Shown in pieces: positions 46,590 through 56,923 of a DNA stretch of 64,000 nucleotides. The notes below the pieces were generated by a model. That model was not told the origin of the DNA and searched no databases. It saw only the letters and a program-made list of their open reading frames with translations. Made by a program: the position numbers and the translations under genes. The DNA comes from Bifidobacterium pullorum subsp. gallinarum (lineage in GTDB: Bacteria; Actinomycetota; Actinomycetes; Actinomycetales; Bifidobacteriaceae), in assembly GCF_000741215.1 (NCBI RefSeq), contig NZ_JGYX01000003.1, positions 146,499 through 210,498 of the forward strand, in the 5' to 3' direction. Within the stretch, counting starts at the first letter, position 1, and each line of letters starts with the position of its first letter.

Positions 46590-47503
46590 TTCATCTGCTC
46601 CTTCATGCTGTTGAGCTGCACCGCGTACGCGATCGCCATCGTGATCACGGCCATCACGATCGCCATGGCCGCCGCGTAGTTGCTCTGGTTACCCGAGAAG
46701 CTCAGGTTGTACGCGTACATGTTCGGCGTGTAGTACGTCGTGATCGCGTTGCCCGGCACCATGTTCTGCAGGATGTTCGGCTCGTTGAACAGCTGGAACG
46801 AGCCGATGATCGAGAAGATCACCGTAATCGCCAGCGAGCCCTTGAGCTCCGGGATCTTGATGCTCTTGACGATCTGCCACTCCGACGCGCCATCAATGCT
46901 CGCGGCCTCGTACAGGCTGTGCGGGATCGTGGACAGCGAGCTGTAGAAGATCAGCATGTTGTAGCCCACGAACTCCCACGTCACGATGTTGCCGATCGAC
47001 GCCAGCAGCACGCTAGGCGACAACACGTCCAGGCTCGTGCCCAACAGGTCGTTCAGCGACCCGACCAGGCCGTACTTCGCGCCGTACATGAAGCCCCAGA
47101 TCATCGTGGAGACCACCGCCGGCACCGCGTACGGCAGGAACGTCGAGATACGGAAGAACTTCGCCCCGTGCAGCTTCATCGAGTCGATGCACAGCGCCAT
47201 CACCGCCGACAGGAACAGCATGATCGGCACCTGCACGATCGTGAACAAAGCCACCCTGCCGCACGACGCCCAGAACTGGTCGTCCCCGAACAGGCGGATG
47301 TAGTTGTCGACACCGACGAACACCGTGCCGCCCACCATCCGCTTCTCGAAGAACGAGATATAGATCGCGTACACGATCGGGATGATGAACACCAACACGA
47401 ACACCACCGCGAACGGCCACATGAACTTCCAACCACGCCAATCAGGCTTATGCTTATTCACCCGCACCGTGCCGGACGATGCGGATGGGCTTGCCGCTGT
47501 CAT
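46586..47503 (-). CDS. Carbohydrate ABC permease, MalF-like
   Basis: A 305-residue permease: first helix FMWPFAVVFVLVFIIPIVYAIYISFFE, EAA loop SLYEAASIDGASEWQIVKSIKIPELKGS, five to six helices in all. First gene of the permease pair, its transcript begins at a promoter overlapped by a LacI-type operator at 47580-47592. The binding proteins at 38343 and 40020 are the probable partners, since no binding-protein gene adjoins it. Confidence 0.93.
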   Translation of the reverse strand: MTAASPSASSGTVRVNKHKPDWRGWKFMWPFAVVFVLVFIIPIVYAIYISFFEKRMVGGTVFVGVDNYIRLFGDDQFWASCGRVALFTIVQVPIMLFLSAVMALCIDSMKLHGAKFFRISTFLPYAVPAVVSTMIWGFMYGAKYGLVGSLNDLLGTSLDVLSPSVLLASIGNIVTWEFVGYNMLIFYSSLSTIPHSLYEAASIDGASEWQIVKSIKIPELKGSLAITVIFSIIGSFQLFNEPNILQNMVPGNAITTYYTPNMYAYNLSFSGNQSNYAAAMAIVMAVITMAIAYAVQLNSMKEQMK

Positions 47504-47579
47504 ATCCTCACCCTCTCCTTCGAAGGAAAATGCCGCGGACGACTTCGGATCATCCCGAAAACTTCCTCGGCCCGAAAAA

Positions 47580-47620
47580 TGTTTGCGTTACCATAATATC
47601 ACCATTGGCGACTTTGTCCA
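47580..47620 (-). promoter_or_regulatory. Promoter and LacI-type operator of the permease genes
   Basis: On the minus strand TGGACA (47615-47620), a 16-base spacer and TATTAT (47593-47598) are followed at once by GGTAACGCAAACA (47580-47592), so the operator covers the transcription start. Confidence 0.8.
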
Positions 47621-47654
47621 CTTCGTGTCGGTTCTCGCATCCGCACGAGTAGTC

Positions 47655-47673
47655 TATAATGGTGACGAAAACA
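47655..47673 (+). promoter_or_regulatory. lacI-gene -10 box and operator-like site
   Basis: TATAAT (47655-47660) is followed at once by GGTGACGAAAACA, which matches the GGTAACGCAAACA operator at 11 of 13 positions and has the same spacing from the -10 box as in the permease promoter. It suggests autoregulation. Confidence 0.65.
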
Positions 47674-47696
47674 ATGGAGTCAAGTGGAGGGGAATC

Positions 47697-48707
47697 ATGG
47701 AACGTTCATCGGTGTCCATGCAGGACGTGGCCCGAGCCGCAGGCGTATCCCCACAGACCGTCTCCCGCGTGGCGAACGGCAGCAACGCCGTGCGTCCGGA
47801 GACGCGGCAGCGCGTCGAAGCCGCGATGGAGCGACTCGGGTATCGCCCCAACTACGCCGCGCGGGCGCTCAAGCACGGGCAGTTCAGGAACATCGGCGTC
47901 GTGCTCTTCCACATGACCACATTCGGCAACGCCCGCATCCTGAACGGCATCGTGGAGGCCGCCGAGGACGATGGTTACGCAACCACGCTGGTCACCATCG
48001 GACACGGCCACGTCCGCACGTTGCAGGCCATTGCGGAGCGGATGAAGCAGTTGCCCGTGGACGGCGTCATCGTCGTGCTGGAGGAGCGCATCGCCGATTT
48101 CGACGACTTCGAGCCGCCCAAGGAACTGCCCTTCGTGCTGGTCAACGAGAGCGCCGCCAACCACTGCCCCACCATCGACGCCGACCAATACGGCTGTTCC
48201 ACGGCCATCGTCGACTACCTGCTCAGCAAGGGGCACAAAACCGTCTACCATATCACCGGTCCGTCCGCATCGCAGGCCGCTCGCAGCCGCGCCCGCGGCT
48301 GGCATGAGGCGCTGGAGCAGTTCGGCGTCCCCATCCCGCCCACTTACGTAGGCGATTGGGGCGCGGACAGCGGCTACCAGGCGGGTCTGGCGCTGGCGCA
48401 TGAAGCGGATTGCACCGCCATCTACGCCGCCAATGACCAGATGGCCTACGGTGCCATCCTGGGCCTCAAGGCCGCCGGCAAGCGCGTGCCGGAGGATGTC
48501 AGCGTCATCGGCGTGGACGATTCGCTCAGCGAGATCGTGCCGCGTCTGAACCTGACCACGATGCGCATGAAATTCGAGGAGATCGGGCGGGAGGCATACT
48601 CGATGGTGCGCAGGATCTGCGACGGGGAACGCGTCCCCGTCGGCGTCAAAACCGTCATCCCCACCGAACTGATCGAGCGCAGCTCGGTCCGGGAATTGAA
48701 CGGCTGA
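47697..48707 (+). CDS. LacI-family transcriptional regulator
   Basis: A 336-residue LacI protein. The N-terminal DNA-binding domain is VSMQDVARAAGVSPQTVSRVANGSNAVRPETRQRVEAAMERLGYRPNYAARALK, with the hinge helix after it; the periplasmic-binding-like effector domain begins at NIGVVLFHM. It ends with IGVDDSLSEIVPRLNLTTMRM, the dimerisation region. GGAGGGG precedes the ATG. It is divergent from the permease operon, and operators of one type occur at its own promoter and at those of three other units in the cluster. It is the likely repressor of the arabinose/galactose glycan regulon. Confidence 0.93.
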   Translation: MERSSVSMQDVARAAGVSPQTVSRVANGSNAVRPETRQRVEAAMERLGYRPNYAARALKHGQFRNIGVVLFHMTTFGNARILNGIVEAAEDDGYATTLVTIGHGHVRTLQAIAERMKQLPVDGVIVVLEERIADFDDFEPPKELPFVLVNESAANHCPTIDADQYGCSTAIVDYLLSKGHKTVYHITGPSASQAARSRARGWHEALEQFGVPIPPTYVGDWGADSGYQAGLALAHEADCTAIYAANDQMAYGAILGLKAAGKRVPEDVSVIGVDDSLSEIVPRLNLTTMRMKFEEIGREAYSMVRRICDGERVPVGVKTVIPTELIERSSVRELNG

Positions 48708-48725
48708 CCTTCCGGACCGGACCGG

Positions 48726-49466
48726 TCAACCGTTCAACCCCAACGGCACCCGGGACACGAAACGTCGCGGCTCCCCCGTCACCGGGTCGTCGAACTCCAG
48801 ACTGCGCGCCACCAATTCCAGCGGCCGGCTGAAATCGTCATAGGCGCGCGTCTCGATGTTCGGATACAAATCGTCGCCCACGATCGGCAAGCCCAGCGAC
48901 GCCATATGCACGCGCAACTGGTGGGTTTTGCCGGTCCTGGGGCGCAACGTGTACCGACACACCAGTTCCCCGGCGGATCGAACCAGACCGCCGCGTTCAA
49001 TCACGGTCTCCGCGTTGACCGCCCCCGGAATTTCGTACGCCTGCAACCGGCCCCGGTCCTTGACGATATGGGACCGCCGCACCAGCGGAAACGGCCGGGG
49101 CGGCGCCAGCGGCGCGACGGTGCCGGTTTCGGGGCGCACAACCGGCGCGCACGGCGCCAGGCACTCGTACACCTTCCGGGTCCGACGCTCCTGGAACAGC
49201 ATCTGGTAGGCACGGCGCAACGCCGGATCCCGCACGAAAACCACCACGCCGGCGGTCAGCCGATCCAGACGATGCGCCGGGGTGATACCCGGCTCGCCGT
49301 ACCGCTCCCGCAACCGGATCAGCGCCGTCTGCCGGTACCACATGCCGCGCGGCGTGGTGGCCAGGAAATGCGGCTTATCGACCACAATGATGCCGGCGTC
49401 CTCGTAGATCACGTTGCATTCGAACGGGATCACCGGCTCATCGGTCACCCACCGATGCGGCTTCAT
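48726..49466 (-). CDS. RluA-family pseudouridine synthase
   Basis: A 246-residue RNA pseudouridine synthase that isomerises uridines in rRNA or tRNA. The catalytic aspartate lies in AHRLDRLTAGVVVF, and RPRTGKTHQLRVHMASLGLPIVGDDLYP is the second conserved block. There is no S4 RNA-binding domain, as in the RluA/TruC subtypes. The target base cannot be assigned. The ATG comes immediately after the glmS stop (no gap), so it is translationally coupled to glmS. Confidence 0.92.
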   Translation of the reverse strand: MKPHRWVTDEPVIPFECNVIYEDAGIIVVDKPHFLATTPRGMWYRQTALIRLRERYGEPGITPAHRLDRLTAGVVVFVRDPALRRAYQMLFQERRTRKVYECLAPCAPVVRPETGTVAPLAPPRPFPLVRRSHIVKDRGRLQAYEIPGAVNAETVIERGGLVRSAGELVCRYTLRPRTGKTHQLRVHMASLGLPIVGDDLYPNIETRAYDDFSRPLELVARSLEFDDPVTGEPRRFVSRVPLGLNG

Positions 49467-51356
49467 CTACTCGACGGTCACCGACTTGGCCAGGTTGCGA
49501 GGCTTGTCCACGTCATACCCCTTGAGATTGGCCATATCCATCGCGAACAGCTGCAGCGGCACCACATCCACCAGGGGGCTCAGCAGCGTCGGGCAGGCGG
49601 GGCGCCAGAACACGATGTCGGCGTACCGCTCCGCGTCGGGGTCGCCCTCCTCGGCCACCGCGATCGTATACGCGCCGCGGGCCTTGACCTCCTCGATGCC
49701 GGAGATCACCTTGTTGTGCAGCGTGTCGCGCCCGCGTGCGGACGGCACGATCACCACCACCGGCTCGCCCTCGTCCACCAGGGCGATCGGTCCGTGCTTG
49801 AGCTCGCCGGCGGCGAAGCCCTCGGTGAACGTGTAGGCGATCTCCTTGAGCTTCAACGCGCCCTCCATGGCCACCGGATAGCCGACATGACGGCCCAGGA
49901 ACAGGAACGAATGGGCGTTGAGCATGCGCTTGGCCGCACGCTCGATCGACTCCCGCTGGGTGTCCAGCACCCACTGGATCTTGTCCGGCATGGCCTTGAG
50001 GTTGTCGAGCACCTGATGGATCTCGTCGCGGAACATCGTGCCCTTGACCTGCGCCAGATACAGGCCCAGCAGGTAGGCGGCCGTGACCTGCGCCACGAAG
50101 GCCTTGGTGGAGGCCACCGCGATCTCCGGACCGGCGTGGGTGTACAGCACCGCGTCGGATTCGCGCGGAATCGTGGCGCCCTGCGTATTGCAGATCGCCA
50201 GCACACGGGACCCCTGTTCGCGCGCGTGGCGCAAGGCCATCAGGGTGTCCATCGTCTCACCGGACTGCGAGATGGCCACCACCAGCGTGCGCGGTGTCAG
50301 GATCGGGTCGCGGTAGCGGAACTCGTGGGCGAGCTCGACCTCCACCGGGATGCGCACCCAATGCTCGATGGCGTATTTAGCCACCAGACCGGCGTATGAG
50401 GCCGTGCCGCAGGCGACCACGATGATCTTGTCGACGGAACGGAACGCATCCGGTTCGATGCGCACCTCATCGAGGACGATATCCCCCTTCTCGTCGAAAC
50501 GGCCCAGCAGGGTATCCGCCACGGCGGCGGGGTCCTCATGGATCTCCTTGTCCATGAACGACGGCCAGCCGCCCTTCTCGGCGGCGGAGGCGTCCCAGTC
50601 CACCGTGAACCGCTTCGGCTCGGTCACCTCGTTGCCCTCGAAATCGGTCACTGTCACCGAATCGGCGGTGATGCAGACGGCCTCGTCCTGCCCCAGTTCC
50701 ATCGCCTCCTTGGTGTAGGCCACGAACGCCGCGACATCCGAGCCGAGGAAGTTCTCCCCTTCGCCCAGACCGACGACCAGCGGGGAGTCATGGCGCGCGC
50801 CGACCACCACATCCGGCTGCCGGCAGTCCACCGCCAGGATCGTGAACGCGCCGGTCAGCTGCCGGGCCACGCGGCGCAGCGCCTCGAACAGATCGGGCTT
50901 GCCGGTCTCGGCGATCACCTGCTCGGCCATCTTGCCCAGCAGCTTGGCCGCCACCTCGCTGTCCGTGCTGGATGCGAACGAGTAGCCTTCAGTCTGCAGC
51001 TGGCCCTTCAACACGTTGGCGTTCTCGATGATGCCGTTGTGGATGATGGCGATGTTGCCGTCCGCGCTCAGGTGCGGATGGGCGTTGTTGTCGCTCGGGG
51101 CGCCGTTGGTGGCCCAACGGGTGTGGCCGATGCCCACCGTGGCCTCCGGCAGGGCGTGCTTGGCCAGGTCGGCCTCCAGATTGGCCAGACGACCCGCCTT
51201 CTTCCGCACGGCCACATGGTCCATGCCCGGGGCGGCCAGCGCCACGCCCGCGGAGTCATAGCCACGGTATTCCAGACGCTTCAGGCCCTGCAGACACACT
51301 TCCAGCGGTTTGCCGCACGCTGTTGACGATCCTACATATCCAACGATTCCACACAT
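49467..51356 (-). CDS. glmS: Glutamine-fructose-6-phosphate aminotransferase
   Basis: Makes glucosamine-6-phosphate from fructose-6-phosphate and glutamine, the first step to UDP-GlcNAc. Cys2 (MCGIVGYVG) is the glutaminase nucleophile; two SIS domains follow, with VACGTASYAGLVAKY and ISQSGETMDTLMALRHA, and the C-terminus is NLAKSVTVE as in the family. It is 629 residues long. The start is fixed by the nucleophile. No ribosome binding site precedes it; a TACACT box nine bases before the ATG suggests a leaderless transcript. I see no sign of a glmS ribozyme upstream. Confidence 0.96.
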   Translation of the reverse strand: MCGIVGYVGSSTACGKPLEVCLQGLKRLEYRGYDSAGVALAAPGMDHVAVRKKAGRLANLEADLAKHALPEATVGIGHTRWATNGAPSDNNAHPHLSADGNIAIIHNGIIENANVLKGQLQTEGYSFASSTDSEVAAKLLGKMAEQVIAETGKPDLFEALRRVARQLTGAFTILAVDCRQPDVVVGARHDSPLVVGLGEGENFLGSDVAAFVAYTKEAMELGQDEAVCITADSVTVTDFEGNEVTEPKRFTVDWDASAAEKGGWPSFMDKEIHEDPAAVADTLLGRFDEKGDIVLDEVRIEPDAFRSVDKIIVVACGTASYAGLVAKYAIEHWVRIPVEVELAHEFRYRDPILTPRTLVVAISQSGETMDTLMALRHAREQGSRVLAICNTQGATIPRESDAVLYTHAGPEIAVASTKAFVAQVTAAYLLGLYLAQVKGTMFRDEIHQVLDNLKAMPDKIQWVLDTQRESIERAAKRMLNAHSFLFLGRHVGYPVAMEGALKLKEIAYTFTEGFAAGELKHGPIALVDEGEPVVVIVPSARGRDTLHNKVISGIEEVKARGAYTIAVAEEGDPDAERYADIVFWRPACPTLLSPLVDVVPLQLFAMDMANLKGYDVDKPRNLAKSVTVE

Positions 51357-51439
51357 AGCACACCAGTGTACCGTGCCATATGTAACCGTACGGAAAGAGG
51401 AGGGCGGATTTGCCCTCGGCGGCACCTACGGACAGCCCA

Positions 51440-51922
51440 TTAACGGTGCCGCATATTGGCGTAGCGCATGATGCGGAGGGCCTCGCGCTTGTCCTGCTCC
51501 TCGCGCAGCGCCTGACGCTTGTCGTATTCCTTCTTGCCTCGGGCCAGCGCGATCTCGGCCTTCACACGGCCGTCCTTGAAATACAGGCTCAGCGGCACGA
51601 TGGTGTACCCCTTGGCCTCGATGCCACGGCTCAGTTTGGCGATCTGCGCGGCGTGCAGCAGCAGCTTACGCTTACGCTTGGGCGCGTGATTGTTCCACGT
51701 GCCGTTGAGGTATTCGGGGATGTTCGCCCCCTCCAGCCAGATCTCCCCACGGCGGTCGATGGACACGAACGACTCAGCCAGCGAGGCCCGCCCCTCCCTC
51801 AAGGACTTGACCTCGGTGCCGGAGAGCACGATGCCGGCCTCATACCGGTCCTCGATGGCATAGTCGTGCCTCGCCCTGCGATTCTGCACGATCAATGATG
51901 TCCCCTGCTGTTGCTTGGACAC
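51440..51922 (-). CDS. smpB: SsrA-binding protein
   Basis: Binds tmRNA and delivers it to stalled ribosomes. The 160-residue protein has the full family pattern: [39 protein letters not shown], then [23 protein letters not shown], and the basic tail [20 protein letters not shown]. It starts with GTG at 51922 with AAAGGA eight bases upstream; the longer reading is not supported. No tmRNA gene is seen in this window. Confidence 0.95.
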   Translation of the reverse strand: MSKQQQGTSLIVQNRRARHDYAIEDRYEAGIVLSGTEVKSLREGRASLAESFVSIDRRGEIWLEGANIPEYLNGTWNNHAPKRKRKLLLHAAQIAKLSRGIEAKGYTIVPLSLYFKDGRVKAEIALARGKKEYDKRQALREEQDKREALRIMRYANMRHR

Positions 51923-51947
51923 TGGGACGATCCTTTCGTCGGTACTG

Positions 51948-53336
51948 TCAGTAATGGATATACGTGTAGTTGGAGGCGTTGTAGACGGTCTCCCACGCGG
52001 GGAAGGTGGCGAAGCCGGTGCCGCCCTCCGAGATGAGCACGGAACCATCTGCGTTCACGCGCTCGACGACCGCCACATGGCCGTAATAGGGGTCCGCGTA
52101 CCAGCCGTTGACGTACTGGCCGCGTTCGAAGACCATGACCGCGCCGTAATGCGGCGTGTTGTTCACCAGGTAGCCCAGGCTGCGGGCGGTGTTGTCCCAC
52201 TGCTCGCCATTGCCCATATACGATCCGACCGGCAGGCCGAGTTCGGAGCGGCGCAGGTACGCCCACAGCGTGCACTGGCGGGCCGGATAGGCGGAACCTC
52301 CCACCGTGTTGCCGGTCGAATGCCCGTAGCAGTAGCCGGACCCCGCCGGGCAGCTGCCCGGGACCGCGTAGTTCATGCCGCTGGCCGTACCGCCGCCGGT
52401 GGAGCCGCCGCCGGTCGAACCACCGCCAGAGCCGCCACCGGTATTGCCGCCGACCTGCTGCTGACCGCCCGCATTCGGGTCGGGGGCCTGCGGCGTCTGC
52501 TGGGCGGCCCACGAATCGATCTCAGATTTCATGGCCACGATGTCGGCGGCCTCGCGGGCCTCCTGCGTGGTGAGCTGGTCGGACTGCGATTCCAGTTTCT
52601 GCCGGGCCGCCTCGCCCTGTTCGCGCAACGCCTGCAGGTCATCCTGCCGGTCCTGCGCCTCCGCAGCCGCCTTGGCCGCCGAAGCGGCCTGCTGATCGGC
52701 CTGCGTCTTCAGCTGGGCGATCTCGTCCTCGATGGCGGCAAGCCGTTCCTTGCGGTTCATGGACACGCCCAGTTCACCGGCGGCGTCGGCCGCCGCGTTC
52801 GCCTCGGAACGGGCCACGGCCGCCTGCGACTGCATGCGACCCACGAATTCGTCCGTGGTGGTGGAATTCGTCACCACGCTCATCAGATCGGATGCCGTTG
52901 AACCGTGGAAGCTCTCGCGTGCCAACTGGGCCACCGCGTCCTTGGCGTCGTCGTAATCCTCGCCGGTCTGCGCGATCTTCTCCTCCAGATTCTCGCGGTC
53001 CTGACGAGCCGCCTCCAAACGCTCCGCCGTGGCATCCGCCAGACTCTGGGCCTGGTCGGCGGCCTGCTGCGCCTGATCGGCAGCCTCCACCGCCGCAGGA
53101 ATCTGGTTCTCCGTCAAGTCGTTCAGTTGCAGGATCGTGTTGGCCAGGTCCTCGTTCACACCCGCCAGCTGCGCCTTGAGATCCGCATGATCGGCGACCG
53201 CCTGATAATACTCGTTCATACTGGGAACGGCCTCGGCCGTCGGCGCCCATGTCAGGTTCGCCACTGCGGTACAGACCAGCATCGCCATGCAGGCAACCAT
53301 CCCCGTTGCGACCTTGGCTCGCCCCATCGCCCTCAT
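51948..53336 (-). CDS. Secreted coiled-coil CHAP-domain peptidoglycan hydrolase, PcsB-like
   Basis: A 462-residue secreted protein. A signal peptide (about 1-36, ending PTAEA) is followed by a long coiled coil (about 50-290, rich in Ala, Gln, Asp and Glu), a Gly/Ser/Thr linker (about 305-335), and a C-terminal CHAP domain. There the nucleophile is the cysteine of [16 protein letters not shown] and the histidine is in [11 protein letters not shown]. Coiled coil plus CHAP is the plan of PcsB-type hydrolases, which are switched on by FtsEX at division sites. ftsX and ftsE are directly upstream on the same strand, supporting that role. AAAGGTGG precedes the ATG. Confidence 0.92.
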   Translation of the reverse strand: MRAMGRAKVATGMVACMAMLVCTAVANLTWAPTAEAVPSMNEYYQAVADHADLKAQLAGVNEDLANTILQLNDLTENQIPAAVEAADQAQQAADQAQSLADATAERLEAARQDRENLEEKIAQTGEDYDDAKDAVAQLARESFHGSTASDLMSVVTNSTTTDEFVGRMQSQAAVARSEANAAADAAGELGVSMNRKERLAAIEDEIAQLKTQADQQAASAAKAAAEAQDRQDDLQALREQGEAARQKLESQSDQLTTQEAREAADIVAMKSEIDSWAAQQTPQAPDPNAGGQQQVGGNTGGGSGGGSTGGGSTGGGTASGMNYAVPGSCPAGSGYCYGHSTGNTVGGSAYPARQCTLWAYLRRSELGLPVGSYMGNGEQWDNTARSLGYLVNNTPHYGAVMVFERGQYVNGWYADPYYGHVAVVERVNADGSVLISEGGTGFATFPAWETVYNASNYTYIHY

Positions 53337-53410
53337 CAGCCCACCTTTCCGCTGCGACGTGTCCGTAGTGCAGCCATTGTAATCAATCGTCCTGAAAACA
53401 CCAGCGCCGA

Positions 53411-54334
53411 TCAGGCCTTCAGGTACCGACGCAGCGAGATCGTCGAAGCCACCACGGACAGCGCCATGGCACCCACCACCAGCACCGGCGCGGTCAGCCA
53501 CACGGTCCGCTGCGTGATGAACGGCATCCACTGCACGTTCTGCGCAAGCCAATCGGTGATGAACACCTTCACCAGCGCGTTCAATGCGCCGCAGGCCAGC
53601 ATGGACCCCAGGAACGAGGCCACCACGCCCTCCAACACGAACGGCAGCCGGATCGTCCAATTCGAAGCGCCCACCAGACGCATGATCTCGGTCTCGTTCT
53701 TCCGGGAGGCGGCGCTCAGCCGGATCGTGGTGCCGGTCAGCAGGATGGCGACCACCACCATCACCGCGGCCAGCACCACGGTGACCACCGTGGCGCGGTT
53801 GAGCACGGCGAAGATCGGGTCGAAGATCTGCCGCTGGTCCACAACCTCCTCCACGCCGGTGCGTCCGCTCAGCACCTCGGAGACGACCTGATACTTCGTC
53901 GGGTCCGTCAGTTTGAGCCGCAGCGAATCCTGCATATCGGCGGCGGTCAGCGTGCGCCCCTGGTAGGTGCCGTCCGGATACTGCTGCAGGAACGTGTCAT
54001 TGTAGAAATCCTCGCGGCTGACATACGTGATCTGCGAGACGTCGTCGCCCAGCTCCTGCCGGATCAGATCCTGCAGCTGCACGATCTCGGTATCCGTCGG
54101 CGCCACGCCCGCCGCGCAGGAGGCCGCCTGGCTGGTGCCGTCCGGGCACAGCCAGACCACCACCTCGACCTGGTTGTACCAGTCGCCCTTGGCCCGGGTG
54201 ATCTGCGCCTGCAGCAGCACCGAGGCGCCGATGAACAGGAACGAGATGAACGTGACCAGCATGACGGACAGGATCATTGACACATTGCGCCGCAGGCTGG
54301 TCCAAGTCTCGGACAGAATGAAACGCGCTCTCAT
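53411..54334 (-). CDS. ftsX: Cell division protein FtsX
   Basis: The membrane half of the FtsEX complex, 307 residues. One helix lies near the N-terminus ([24 protein letters not shown]), then a large extracellular loop (about 50-170, containing QEVSRED-type acidic stretches and a pair of cysteines at [14 protein letters not shown]), then three helices from [26 protein letters not shown] to the end. It overlaps ftsE by four bases. It is expected to hold the PcsB-like hydrolase outside the cell through that loop. Confidence 0.93.
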   Translation of the reverse strand: MRARFILSETWTSLRRNVSMILSVMLVTFISFLFIGASVLLQAQITRAKGDWYNQVEVVVWLCPDGTSQAASCAAGVAPTDTEIVQLQDLIRQELGDDVSQITYVSREDFYNDTFLQQYPDGTYQGRTLTAADMQDSLRLKLTDPTKYQVVSEVLSGRTGVEEVVDQRQIFDPIFAVLNRATVVTVVLAAVMVVVAILLTGTTIRLSAASRKNETEIMRLVGASNWTIRLPFVLEGVVASFLGSMLACGALNALVKVFITDWLAQNVQWMPFITQRTVWLTAPVLVVGAMALSVVASTISLRRYLKA

Positions 54335-55584
54335 CGGTTCTCCTCCCCCGTGGAATCCTCTTCACTCGACCGGTCGGGTTGCGTGGGCGGCATCGGCGGC
54401 GTGGGCGGCATCGGCGGTTCCGCTGCCGGTGCCGGAGGAACCGGGGCGGCCGTCGATTCATCGGCGTGCCCCGGCGTCTGCCGTTCCTCGGACTGGACTT
54501 CGCCCTGTTCCGCAGGCTGGGCATCGTCCGTTTCGGCCGCGTCGCCCGGCTCGCTCTGCCGTTCCTCGCCGGCGTATTCCTCCAGGCTCAGCCCACGGCC
54601 CCAGGTCAGCGTGTTCTCCACCGGCGCGAAGGCCTCGCCGTACCGTCCGGTCCTCCCGGAATGCACGGACTGCGCCAATCGGGCAATCCCCTCGTCGCCC
54701 GCGCCCGCGGATACCGCCTGGGATACGGCGTCGATAACCTGGGCCGCGGTCTCACGGCGATCGCCGGTCACCTCAATGGCGACGGTCGCGTCGGCCGAGG
54801 CGGCATCGCCGTCCGGACGGAACCGCGCATCCGCATCATTCGACTCGATCGACAGCTGAGCCTTCGACTCGACCTCGGCATCCGGGAAATACAACGCGGA
54901 ATCATAGGATCCCTGAGCCTCGTCGCGGACGATCTTGCCGTTGTGCAGCTCGACGACGCGCTTGCGCATCGAGTTGACGATCTCCTCGTTGTGCGTGGCC
55001 ATCACGATGGTGGTGCCGGTGCGGTTGATGGCGTCCAGCACCTCCATGATGCCCAGCGACGTGGTCGGGTCGAGGTTGCCGGTGGGCTCGTCGGCCAGCA
55101 GGATCTGCGGATGGTTCACGTAGGCGCGGGCGATGGCCACACGCTGCTGCTCGCCGCCGGACAGCTCGTGCGGGTAGTTGCGTTCCTTGCCGGTCAGACC
55201 GACCGTCTCCAGCACCTTCGGCACCAGGGCGCGGATCGTGGAGCGGCTGGTGCCGATCACCTCCAGCGCGAAGGCCACGTTCTGCCAGACCGTCTTGTTG
55301 TTGAGCAGCTTGTAGTCCTGGAATACGAAGCCGATCGACCGCCGGTACTGCGGCACCTGACGGTTGGTCAGACGGCGCAGGTCGTTGCCGGCCACGCGGA
55401 TCTCGCCGTCCGTCGCCTCCTCCTCGCGCAGGAGCAGGCTCAGCAGCGTGGTCTTGCCCGAGCCCGACGCGCCCACCAGGAACACGAAGTCGCCGCGTTC
55501 CACATGCAGTGTGACATCGTCGAGCGCGGGACGCGTGCCCCTGGGGTAGACCTTGCTGACGTGATCAAGCGAGATGAGCGCCAT
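54331..55584 (-). CDS. ftsE: Cell division ATP-binding protein FtsE with long C-terminal tail
   Basis: The ATPase half of FtsEX. The first 230 or so residues are a standard FtsE: Walker [17 protein letters not shown]-loop [22 protein letters not shown], signature [16 protein letters not shown], Walker [15 protein letters not shown]-loop MATHNEEIV. About 185 more residues follow, acidic and rich in proline, serine and glutamate (ending [12 protein letters not shown]), with a methionine/proline repeat ([14 protein letters not shown]). Ordinary FtsE proteins end near 230; similar tails occur in bifidobacteria. The ATG at 55584 has AAGGA six bases upstream. Confidence 0.93.
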   Translation of the reverse strand: MALISLDHVSKVYPRGTRPALDDVTLHVERGDFVFLVGASGSGKTTLLSLLLREEEATDGEIRVAGNDLRRLTNRQVPQYRRSIGFVFQDYKLLNNKTVWQNVAFALEVIGTSRSTIRALVPKVLETVGLTGKERNYPHELSGGEQQRVAIARAYVNHPQILLADEPTGNLDPTTSLGIMEVLDAINRTGTTIVMATHNEEIVNSMRKRVVELHNGKIVRDEAQGSYDSALYFPDAEVESKAQLSIESNDADARFRPDGDAASADATVAIEVTGDRRETAAQVIDAVSQAVSAGAGDEGIARLAQSVHSGRTGRYGEAFAPVENTLTWGRGLSLEEYAGEERQSEPGDAAETDDAQPAEQGEVQSEERQTPGHADESTAAPVPPAPAAEPPMPPTPPMPPTQPDRSSEEDSTGEENR

Positions 55585-55622
55585 GTCCAATCCTTACTGT
55601 TGTACGCGATTGTCGTACGCGA

Positions 55623-56753
55623 TTATGCTTCGGCTTCCTCCGCGGCGGCGCGGCGCTGCTCATGGCGCCAGCGGATGCCGGCCTCGATGAACGCGTTGAT
55701 GTCGCCGTCGAACACGGCCTGGGTCTGCGAGGTCTCATACCCGGTGCGCAGATCCTTGACCATCTGATACGGGTGCAGCACGTAGGAACGCATCTGGTCG
55801 CCCCAGCTGGCCTTGATGTCGCCGGCGAGCTCCTTCTTCTTCTTGGCCTCCTCCTCATGGCGCAGCACCAGCAGTCGGGACTGGAGCACGGCCATGGCGG
55901 CGGCGCGGTTCTGGATCTGCGAGCGCTCGTCCTGCATGGTGACCACGATGCCGGTGGGCAGGTGGGTGATGCGCACGGCCGAGTACGTGGTGTTCACACC
56001 CTGGCCGCCGGGGCCGGATGAGCAGTACGTATCCACGCGGATGTCGGTATCCGGGATGTCGATGTGATCGGTGGCCTCGACGAGCGGCACTACCTCCACC
56101 GCGGCGAAGCTGGTCTGGCGGCGGCCCTGGTTGTCGAACGGGGAGATGCGCACCAGACGGTGCGTGCCGCCCTCCACGGACAGGCGCCCGTAGGCGTACG
56201 GCGCGTCCACCTGGAACGTGGCGGACTTGATGCCCGCCTCCTCGGCGTACGAGGTGTCCATCATCTTGGCCTTGAACCCGTTGCGTTCGGCCCAGCGCAG
56301 GTACATGCGCAGCAGCATCTGCGCGAAGTCGGCCGCGTCCACGCCGCCCGCGCCGGAGCGGATCGTCACCACGGCGGAGCGTTCGTCGTACTCGCCGTCC
56401 AGCAGCGTCTGGATCTCCATGTCGTCCAGGTCCTGCCGGATGCTGCCGATCTCGGACTGCGCCTCGGCCAGCGTATCGGCGTCGTCCTCCTCGCGACCGA
56501 GTTCGACCAGCGTCTCCACGTCGTCGATACGCTGGTTGGCGGAGTCCAGACGCTTGAGCTGCGACTGCGCCGCGGACAGACGGCTGGTCACCTTCTGCGC
56601 GTTCTCCGGGTCGTCCCACAGACCCGGGGCGGACGCCTGCACCTCAAGATCCTGGATCTGCGCCTTGAGACGATCCACGTCCAATGCCTTCGCGATCGAC
56701 TCGTATTTGGCTCGCGCCTCGCCGATCGCCTGGGAAAAATCAAATTCTGCCAT
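55623..56753 (-). CDS. prfB: Peptide chain release factor 2
   Basis: Reads UGA and UAA stop codons and frees the finished peptide. The 376-residue sequence has the stop-codon recognition tripeptide SPF in [15 protein letters not shown] and the catalytic GGQ in [18 protein letters not shown]. The N-terminus reads straight through with no in-frame stop, so the programmed frameshift known from E. coli prfB is absent here. Its end lies 38 bases from the ftsE start, so prfB, ftsE, ftsX and the CHAP gene could be one operon. Confidence 0.96.
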   Translation of the reverse strand: MAEFDFSQAIGEARAKYESIAKALDVDRLKAQIQDLEVQASAPGLWDDPENAQKVTSRLSAAQSQLKRLDSANQRIDDVETLVELGREEDDADTLAEAQSEIGSIRQDLDDMEIQTLLDGEYDERSAVVTIRSGAGGVDAADFAQMLLRMYLRWAERNGFKAKMMDTSYAEEAGIKSATFQVDAPYAYGRLSVEGGTHRLVRISPFDNQGRRQTSFAAVEVVPLVEATDHIDIPDTDIRVDTYCSSGPGGQGVNTTYSAVRITHLPTGIVVTMQDERSQIQNRAAAMAVLQSRLLVLRHEEEAKKKKELAGDIKASWGDQMRSYVLHPYQMVKDLRTGYETSQTQAVFDGDINAFIEAGIRWRHEQRRAAAEEAEA

Positions 56754-56877
56754 CGTTCACCACCATACAGTTCTTATTGTGAAAATCCTTGGAAACCACT
56801 GCCCGCCGACCTTCGGGATGTCCCCGCCATGGTACTCCGACCCCTTGTCCTGGGTCGTTGTTCTCGCAGCGCAGAAC

Positions 56878-56904
56878 GGCCCTTCCCGCATTATGGAAAG
56901 GGCC
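56878..56904 (-). terminator. Terminator after dapD
   Basis: GGCCCTTTCC/GGGAAGGGCC arms on the minus strand begin 19 bases after the dapD stop and separate it from prfB downstream. Confidence 0.75.
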
Positions 56905-56923
56905 GATGTGGACGCGATGGCGC

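Noticed and set aside
51357..51439. glmS ribozyme or riboswitch upstream of glmS
   Set aside because: The space before the ATG is short and a -10-like box lies nine bases from it; no ribozyme core is visible.
55623..56753. Programmed +1 frameshift in prfB
   Set aside because: The frame is open from the ATG through the whole protein, with no internal UGA after the first two dozen codons.
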